This document shows positions 1-4,891 of a stretch of DNA of 7,059 nucleotides, one piece after another (positions within the stretch are counted from its first letter, which is position 1; each line of letters opens with the position of its first letter). The translations under genes and the position numbers were made by a program. The notes beneath the pieces were generated by a model that saw nothing but the letters and a program-made list of their open reading frames with translations, had not been told where the DNA came from and made no database searches. This DNA is from Candidatus Cloacimonadota bacterium (GTDB lineage: Bacteria > Cloacimonadota > Cloacimonadia > JGIOTU-2), in the NCBI GenBank assembly GCA_021160355.1, contig JAGHCS010000261.1, positions 1-7,059 of the forward strand, in the 5' to 3' direction.

Positions 1-409
1 TAAAATTAGTTTTATTTTTAATATAATCATTTATGATAAAATATCTGTCATGTTGGGCATCATAAATTTTGATAACAAAATGTCCATCCAGAAGATTGGC
101 AAATTGCTTTCCCCCCCCTTTTTTATATATAGATAGTAACTCTTCTGCATTATAGATTTTTGTTTCATTCAGAGCAAAGACGATTCCCTCATAAGTGAGC
201 CAATTGCCCTGCTCGTCTATATAAATTTTTTTGCTGCGATCTTGTCTGAATTCTATTAGAAATGAATCGGGATTTAACTGTCGAAAAATTATAAATTTGA
301 AATATTCATTAAAAAGCTTGTTTGTAAATTCTTTTATTTGCTCGATTTTAACACTAAAATCGTTATCATTTTGTTTATTTTTTTTAATAAGAAGTAGGGT
401 GCCGCTCAT
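1..409 (-). CDS. Asparagine-synthase-like protein, N-terminal part (3' end outside window), apparently without the glutaminase cysteine
   Basis: An open frame starts at the ATG at 407-409 and runs off the left edge (136 complete codons). The middle and end resemble the glutaminase-like N-terminal domain of class B asparagine synthetases and related amide-forming enzymes. WLTYEGIVFAL (about residues 70-80) sits where the family has its NGEIYN motif. LLSIYKKGGG, LLDGHFVIKIYD and YFIIND (about 91-128) match the family's 'lxxyxxxG...LxGxFaxxxyD...xxxxxD' pattern. Working enzymes begin Met-Cys-Gly. Here the start is Met-Ser-Gly, and no cysteine occurs in all 136 residues. An upstream in-frame start is impossible because the preceding codon is the TAA of the epimerase gene. 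Glutamine hydrolysis is therefore unlikely; the synthetase domain, if present, lies outside the window. By analogy with sugar-uronate amidotransferases in O-antigen loci it might amidate a uronic acid; that is inference. It carries a G8 tract (111-118), and this segment is only about 29% GC. The family call rests on pattern recognition by eye. Confidence 0.62.
   Translation of the reverse strand, partial: MSGTLLLIKKNKQNDNDFSVKIEQIKEFTNKLFNEYFKFIIFRQLNPDSFLIEFRQDRSKKIYIDEQGNWLTYEGIVFALNETKIYNAEELLSIYKKGGGKQFANLLDGHFVIKIYDAQHDRYFIINDYIKNKTNF
111..118 (-). repeat. Homopolymeric G8 tract (A6-G8-A3 on the coding strand) inside a gene
   Basis: On the coding (minus) strand six A (119-124) are followed by eight G (111-118) and three A (108-110), encoding Lys-Gly-Gly-Gly-Lys at about residues 97-101 of the asparagine-synthase-like protein. 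A G8 run stands out in a gene of about 29% GC. Manual translation shows that one extra G leads to a TGA and one missing G to a TAA, each within about 30 codons, so any length change would switch the gene off. Slippage at such tracts drives phase variation in other bacteria; here it is only a candidate. Confidence 0.6.
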
Positions 410-1405
410 TTATATCCTATTGATTTTTTTCAAAGCTTTATACTTTATTTTATACATCTTGATTGCATTGAGGAAAGTATCCTGTTTTCGAAATTTTGTT
501 GCATATATTTTGAATATTTCTTCACCTGTTAGCTTATACATCATTTCTATTTGCGTAATATGTAATCTTTGATAACCGATTGTGGCGGGATCGACTTCAG
601 GATACCATTTTGCTTTACAAAAGTTATATCTCGACCAGTAGCCCAAGTCGTAATTGGATAAGATATTTTTCAGAGTCGCAATTCCATCATCGAATAATTT
701 TTTTGCCAATTCATTCTCGGGAAAAACACGCACAAAGTCATAAATTCCACATAGAGAAAAGATCATTCCATTAAGTACCAGTGTGGGAACTGAAGCAGTA
801 TATTCTTCATAAAAAGGACCCCATTCTGTAAACGAAGTTACTCCCCCACAATCTGAAGGCTTTGTGAATGAGATCAACGCTTTTTCTGCCATATTAGCAT
901 ATTTTTTGTTTTGAGTTAATTGATATCCCCGCAGGAGGATCGATATGCCGCGACTTTGTGAAAAGGCAGACTGCCATGGTCCCGGATTATGATATTGTGG
1001 AAGTGAAACTTCAGTTAACCATCTTACGCCCAAGTCGTCTTGTATTTCTGCATTATCGTAAAACCAGTCCACAAATTTGAGAAATCTCCTTTTATCTTCT
1101 TCGGATTTTGTATTCAAATAGGTGTGAAAAACAGCTAATCCTACTTGTCCAATTGTGATAGGAAAATAGACGAATTCTTTGTCGTCTACATCAATATATG
1201 TACTATTAATTGGTATTCCGTTTTCATCAAACTTGCTGAGGAGTTTTTGATCTTTACCTTGTGACACCCTTTTTTCGTCAAATTCAAAATAGTAGTACCC
1301 TAAATTTTCCGAGTGAATATCTTCACTTATATTATACCTGTATTTCGGCTGACGGAGGTCTGTGATAAATTTATCAAGCATGAAGATCAATTTTGAAAAT
1401 TTCAT
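410..1405 (-). CDS. D-glucuronyl C5-epimerase domain protein
   Basis: The 331-residue protein resembles the C-terminal catalytic domain of heparosan-glucuronate C5-epimerases (Pfam C5-epim_C family), which invert C5 of a D-glucuronic acid unit to give L-iduronic acid. Visible family motifs, in order: FPITIGQVGL (81-90); WQSAFSQSRGISILLRGYQLT (about 144-164), typical of the (alpha/alpha) barrel; YEEY (199-202); LNGMIFSLCGIYDF (211-224); YWSRY (256-260); and GYQRLHITQ (277-285). The tyrosines in the EEY, SRY and GYQ..H motifs sit where the family's catalytic tyrosines are expected, so the site looks intact. No signal peptide or membrane segment is visible, and the N-terminal beta domain of animal enzymes is missing or much shortened, so it probably acts in the cytoplasm on a nascent or lipid-linked glycan. 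The start lies one base after the glycosyltransferase stop, without a clear ribosome binding site, which suggests translational coupling. The exact uronate substrate cannot be read from the sequence. Confidence 0.88.
   Translation of the reverse strand: MKFSKLIFMLDKFITDLRQPKYRYNISEDIHSENLGYYYFEFDEKRVSQGKDQKLLSKFDENGIPINSTYIDVDDKEFVYFPITIGQVGLAVFHTYLNTKSEEDKRRFLKFVDWFYDNAEIQDDLGVRWLTEVSLPQYHNPGPWQSAFSQSRGISILLRGYQLTQNKKYANMAEKALISFTKPSDCGGVTSFTEWGPFYEEYTASVPTLVLNGMIFSLCGIYDFVRVFPENELAKKLFDDGIATLKNILSNYDLGYWSRYNFCKAKWYPEVDPATIGYQRLHITQIEMMYKLTGEEIFKIYATKFRKQDTFLNAIKMYKIKYKALKKINRI
415..418 (-). promoter_or_regulatory. Shine-Dalgarno-like AGGA inside the end of the epimerase gene
   Basis: On the minus strand the last codons of the epimerase gene read AGG ATA TAA and are followed at once by ATG. 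AGGA lies five bases before the ATG of the asparagine-synthase-like gene, which supports that start and suggests coupled or re-initiating translation. The same arrangement recurs at the ftsK/lolA junction. Confidence 0.5.
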
Positions 1406-1406
1406 A

Positions 1407-2699
1407 TTATGCTAATGAATGAAATATCGTTGCCAATTGTTGAGTGAGTGCCTTTCGGGAATACTTTTTTATGATCTCTGTGTTTATGTTTGGTCTAATT
1501 CCCTTAATCCAGTTCTCATATTGAATCTCTATTGCTTTTTCGATGCCCATTTGGTCAGTTTTCTCAAACATTTTACCGATACCAGTTTCTTCCAATATAT
1601 AAGCCGCATCTCCCGTTTTTGGCCCAATTCCTAAAATATAATTTCCAGTTGCAACATACTCAAACAGTTTTCCGGGAACATGTCCTTCATAGTTTTTGGT
1701 GTTTTCAAGAAATAATAGTAATATTGTTGCTCGATACATATAATCTATAGCTTTAATGTGGGGAATATATCCAATGAATTTCACCTTATTTAGTTCTGAA
1801 AATTCCTGTTTGATACTGTTTTGTATAGAAGAATCCACCTTTCCTATGAACAGTAATTGAACTCTGTCACTATTAAGTTTGTTTGTCTTTATTAGATTTT
1901 GCAAGCTTCCAAAAAAGGATTGATAGTATCTCGATCTATTAATACCACCAACGTGGATAATATAAAAAAAATCTGTCTGTTTCCATTTTGAGCTCAACTC
2001 GTTTTCATCATAACCATTGGGAATAATTTCAATTTTCTTATTTCTATTCAATGTAAGAAGTCTGGAGAACTTTGGGCTGACACAAGTTGTCCTGCTACAG
2101 GATGAGATGGTCTTATGTTCCAGATTATTGTCAGCCAGTTGCGATAGCCGGGTTCTTTTATTATGATAATAATGAATCTTCGTCCAGGGATCCCTGAAAT
2201 CTGCGATCCACTTAATTCGGCTCCAACGGGCTAATGAGCGCGCAATCAGATGTACGGTCGGAGGGGGGGAAGAGGAGAAGATTATATCCGGCTTTTCATT
2301 CCGGATAATGTGCTTGCCTGCTTTAACTGCGTAAGGAATCCATCCAATCTTGGCATCTGGAATAAAGAGATTTAATCTGATCCAATGAGCTAACTTCTTC
2401 TTCCAATTTGTCTTTTTTTCTGTGAGTGTTGCAACTGGGATTGCTTCATTTGCATCCATTCCGGTGAATTTTTTATACAAGGAGAACGGTTCGATTGCCG
2501 GTGTTTTATATACTTTGCACTCGTCCGGAATATCAGAAAATAAGCTTTCATCGTATGCGGGAAACTCGCCGTTTTTCACAGTCAAAATTATCGGTTGCCA
2601 TCCGAATTCCGGCAGATATTTTGCGAATTTGAGTGCGCGCTGCACACCCGGACCACCCGCAGGTGGCCAATAGTAGGTTATGATGAGAACTTTTTTCAT
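1407..2699 (-). CDS. Glycosyltransferase, GT4-like (GT-B fold)
   Basis: The 430-residue protein has a two-domain GT-B layout and no membrane segment. The N-terminal domain begins MKKVLIITYYWPPAGGPG, the nucleotide-sugar transferase start with a glycine-rich loop, followed by GVQRALKFAKYL. ADFRDPW (166-172) and IIPNGYDENE (225-234) are typical of the hinge in this GT4 subgroup. The C-terminal domain has HVGGI (249-253), LLFIGK (282-287), VKFIGYIPH (306-314) and PGKLFEYVATG (342-352), whose Glu349 aligns with the donor-binding glutamate of GT4 enzymes. The family transfers a sugar from a nucleotide donor to a growing glycan at the cytoplasmic face of the inner membrane; donor and acceptor cannot be told here. 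The neighbouring manC makes GDP-mannose a reasonable but unproven donor. The start is 14 bases after the upstream stop and no Shine-Dalgarno is visible. The first 600 or so bases of the gene (right side) are clearly richer in GC than the rest. Confidence 0.88.
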   Translation of the reverse strand: MKKVLIITYYWPPAGGPGVQRALKFAKYLPEFGWQPIILTVKNGEFPAYDESLFSDIPDECKVYKTPAIEPFSLYKKFTGMDANEAIPVATLTEKKTNWKKKLAHWIRLNLFIPDAKIGWIPYAVKAGKHIIRNEKPDIIFSSSPPPTVHLIARSLARWSRIKWIADFRDPWTKIHYYHNKRTRLSQLADNNLEHKTISSCSRTTCVSPKFSRLLTLNRNKKIEIIPNGYDENELSSKWKQTDFFYIIHVGGINRSRYYQSFFGSLQNLIKTNKLNSDRVQLLFIGKVDSSIQNSIKQEFSELNKVKFIGYIPHIKAIDYMYRATILLLFLENTKNYEGHVPGKLFEYVATGNYILGIGPKTGDAAYILEETGIGKMFEKTDQMGIEKAIEIQYENWIKGIRPNINTEIIKKYSRKALTQQLATIFHSLA

Positions 2700-2713
2700 G
2701 AAGAATGAGAGGG

Positions 2714-3187
2714 TTATTTATTTGTAGTAATAACTGTCTTCATGAATTCGTCTAATTCAATATTGGGCACATTATCGGCTATGAGTGAGAGAACGATGAG
2801 TATCTTATCAATACCTCGAGGAATGAATAATGTTTTTAATTTGTCATCCTTTTCATAAGTAAGAACGATGGACTTGCCTGCCTTTATATTAAATTCAATT
2901 TTCTTTATCTGGATGAATTGTATTTCTATATCCCGCAGAATAAGCGGCTTGAAAATGACTGATGAATCTGTGAATCGAATAGAATTAATGGTAAAAAGGT
3001 TTTTATAAAACACATTCACCACGAGAAAGAGTACCACAAAGGGAACAGCTTTTTTGTACCATTTATCAAGTGTGGAAAATTCCTGTGTGATAAAATACAC
3101 TGCCCACACAAGCGCTAAAAGTGCGACAATCAATGAGAGCCATCGCAAGAAAGGGGGGAAGCGGAAAACTAATTCTTTATTTTTCAT
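2714..3187 (-). CDS. Small membrane protein with two transmembrane helices and a possible PH-like C-terminal domain, unknown function
   Basis: I do not recognise this 157-residue protein as a named gene. It has a short N-terminus with basic residues, a hydrophobic helix at about residues 14-33, a polar loop (34-45, including DKWYKK), and a second helix at about 46-64. The remaining 90 or so residues are soluble and look beta-rich: NSIRFTDSSVIFKPLILRD, then IQFIQIKKIEFNIKAG, SIVLTYEKDDKLKTLFIPRG and a closing helix. Two helices followed by a small beta domain, with strands of the type 'I.f...i..kpl..r..i....I..I', resemble bacterial PH (bPH/YdbT-like) membrane proteins; that is a fold-level guess. 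It begins four bases after the manC stop and ends 14 bases before the glycosyltransferase, so it is probably translated with the glycan genes and could be a membrane partner of them. Its C6 tract (3153-3158) is explained by Pro-Pro codons. Confidence 0.72.
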   Translation of the reverse strand: MKNKELVFRFPPFLRWLSLIVALLALVWAVYFITQEFSTLDKWYKKAVPFVVLFLVVNVFYKNLFTINSIRFTDSSVIFKPLILRDIEIQFIQIKKIEFNIKAGKSIVLTYEKDDKLKTLFIPRGIDKILIVLSLIADNVPNIELDEFMKTVITTNK

Positions 3188-3191
3188 TGTG

Positions 3192-4244
3192 TTATTTCTT
3201 CTTTATAATTTCAACTATTTTCTTTACATCTTGTGAATGGTCTTTCTTGCATAAAAGCAATGCCTCTTCTGTCTCGACGACAACTAAATTATCTAAATTG
3301 ATAAGTGCAATTTTCTTTTGTGGATTGTCCGAATAAACATAGGAGTTATGAGATTCTATGTTCATAACAGGTACTTCAAAGCAATTACCATCTTTATCCT
3401 TCTGCTTCATCTTATCCAGCGCTTGCCAGCTTCCGATGTCGTTCCAGTCGATATTAATTGGAACTATCACAGCATTATTTGCTTTTTCCATAATTCCGAT
3501 ATCAACGGGGACTGAGTTAAGTTTGGAATAGAGTCTGCCCACTTTATCCTTATCATATTTCCAGCAATCCCTGATCTTATATAATGAAGAATAGAGAGAG
3601 GGCATAAAAATTTTTACCGCTTCATTAATCGAGTCTATCCGCCACAGAAACATGCCGCTGTTCCATGCAAAAGTACCTGATTTTAAGAATTGCTCGGCTG
3701 TCTTTGTGTCAGGTTTTTCTTTGAACTGCTTTACTGCGAAAACAGGAATTGGATTCTTCTGGATCTCTTTACCAAATTCGATATATCCGTATCCAGTTGC
3801 CGGATAGGTCGGTTCAATTCCGAAGGTGAGAAGCTTTTTGCGTTCTTTCACAAAGGAGTCGGCATTGGATATTATTTCTCTGAAAATTTCCGGTTTACCA
3901 ATGTAATGATCTGCCGGAAGTACAAGCATGGTTTCATCTTTTTCATACTTGTCTTGCAACAGAACTGCAGACAATCCTATGCATGCAGCAGTATTTCTGC
4001 CCATCGGTTCGGCAATGATATTGTCTTCCGGAAGTTCGGGAAGATGATCCTTTACCAATCCGATCTGGCTCTCATTTGTAACTACAAAAACATCATTATG
4101 CCCGACAAGCGGCAGGACTCGATCAACTGTTTGCTGTATCATAGAGCGCTTACCGAGAATATGCAAAAACTGTTTAGGTGTTTCCTTTGTGCTGAGAGGC
4201 CAAAACCGAGTTCCGATTCCACCAGCCATTATTACAATTATCAT
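3192..4244 (-). CDS. manC: Mannose-1-phosphate guanylyltransferase (GDP-mannose pyrophosphorylase)
   Basis: The enzyme joins mannose-1-phosphate and GTP to give GDP-mannose and pyrophosphate in the cytoplasm, supplying mannose and mannose-derived sugars (such as fucose or rhamnose) for surface glycans. The 350-residue protein carries the full nucleotidyltransferase signature: AGGIGTRFWPLS (7-18) with the PKQF lysine (24), EPMGRNTAACIG (79-90), LPADHYIG (109-116), YPATGYGYIE (147-156), FKEKPD (174-179), WNSGMFLW (194-201), DIGIMEKA (248-255) and WNDIGSW (267-273). It is the short type, ending near residue 350, without the C-terminal phosphomannose isomerase cupin of long ManC/AlgA proteins. 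A separate isomerase and phosphomannomutase must therefore be encoded elsewhere. The start lies 11 bases after the lolA stop, with a modest AGGT six bases before the ATG. It is the first glycan gene after the ftsK-lolA pair. Relatives using other hexose-1-phosphates exist, but the motif set fits mannose well. Confidence 0.92.
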   Translation of the reverse strand: MIIVIMAGGIGTRFWPLSTKETPKQFLHILGKRSMIQQTVDRVLPLVGHNDVFVVTNESQIGLVKDHLPELPEDNIIAEPMGRNTAACIGLSAVLLQDKYEKDETMLVLPADHYIGKPEIFREIISNADSFVKERKKLLTFGIEPTYPATGYGYIEFGKEIQKNPIPVFAVKQFKEKPDTKTAEQFLKSGTFAWNSGMFLWRIDSINEAVKIFMPSLYSSLYKIRDCWKYDKDKVGRLYSKLNSVPVDIGIMEKANNAVIVPINIDWNDIGSWQALDKMKQKDKDGNCFEVPVMNIESHNSYVYSDNPQKKIALINLDNLVVVETEEALLLCKKDHSQDVKKIVEIIKKK

Positions 4245-4255
4245 AATGCTACCTG

Positions 4256-4891
4256 CTACTTCTCTTGTGTGGTTCTTTGGTCGATAATAGAGACATTTTC
4301 GGGGATATCCAAAATAAAAATACTATCAGGAATTTCTTCATTTATAACCTTATTGGTGAATTTGAAGCCGACTTCATTGTCATAGTTATCCATATACTCG
4401 ATCACTTCAATGAGGGAATCCTGGTTGGAAAATTGGATCACAAGCTCGGAGAAGTCACTCATGACCTCGGTTGGTTTAAAACTAAAGATTGTGACATTTC
4501 TATATTTGTCTGTTGACTGCAGCTCGCAATAATAAATATATTCTTTAGCAAGCAATTCGGGATTTATAAAATTTTGCCAGTAGCTCCAGTCTTGAATGAT
4601 AAGTTGCTTTTTTTCAGGAAAATAGAATCGCAGATCATATTCTGAACCGAGCATAGTCTGCTGTTCGGGATAGTAAAATTCGAGCTTGATTTTATTTTCT
4701 TTCGTGAAAAGATTTCCATACGTGAAATGCTCGATATCGCTGTCTGGCCAATAATTTCTTTGCTCGAAATTTGCTTTAAAGGTCGTGATCTTCTCGTTTT
4801 TTTGGAGGAATTTATGGAGCAGTTCTTCATTTGCATAAAGAGCATTGCATACAAGAATCATAACAAAGAGTAATACAAAATATTTTTTCAT
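4256..4891 (-). CDS. lolA: LolA-like periplasmic outer-membrane lipoprotein carrier
   Basis: LolA accepts mature lipoproteins from the LolCDE complex at the inner membrane and ferries them through the periplasm to the outer membrane. The 211-residue product starts with a clear signal peptide (MKKYFVLLFVMILVCNALYA; cleavage likely after about residue 20, with no lipobox) and then shows the LolA/LppX-type half-barrel pattern. Amphipathic helix LLHKFLQKNEKI is followed by TTFKANFEQR and YGNLF, then IKLEFYYPEQQ, matching 'f.G.l.l.rP.kfrw.y..P'. It ends with EEIPDSIFILDIPENVSIID, the family's closing 'ip...F.f..P.gv.vid'. Length and architecture are normal, although the sequence is divergent. The ATG directly follows the ftsK TAA, in the same frame, with an AGGA six bases upstream of the ATG. 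A chaperone for another hydrophobic cargo is possible because the fold is shared by several families. Confidence 0.8.
   Translation of the reverse strand: MKKYFVLLFVMILVCNALYANEELLHKFLQKNEKITTFKANFEQRNYWPDSDIEHFTYGNLFTKENKIKLEFYYPEQQTMLGSEYDLRFYFPEKKQLIIQDWSYWQNFINPELLAKEYIYYCELQSTDKYRNVTIFSFKPTEVMSDFSELVIQFSNQDSLIEVIEYMDNYDNEVGFKFTNKVINEEIPDSIFILDIPENVSIIDQRTTQEK

Noticed and set aside
231..572. Plus-strand open frame of 113 codons spanning the epimerase/asparagine-synthase-like junction
   Set aside because: Hydrophobic translation arises from the AT-rich antisense of two supported genes; no ribosome binding site or domain was seen.
2263..2269. C7 tract (coding strand) in the glycosyltransferase as a phase-variation site
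   Set aside because: It encodes Ser-Pro-Pro-Pro in a motif plausible for this family, is shorter than the G8 tract and sits in the GC-richer half of the gene, so codon choice explains it well enough.
3153..3158. C6 tract (coding strand) in the small membrane protein
   Set aside because: Only six bases long and explained by two adjacent proline codons plus a neighbouring base.
3690..4385. Plus-strand open frame of 231 codons
   Set aside because: It lies antisense to manC and the end of lolA, which have strong family motifs. Its cysteine- and phenylalanine-rich translation matches nothing I recognise and looks like a shadow.
4564..4854. Second minus-strand frame of 96 codons within lolA
   Set aside because: It overlaps lolA in another frame and gives a low-complexity basic and Ser-rich product; lolA has a signal peptide and family pattern.
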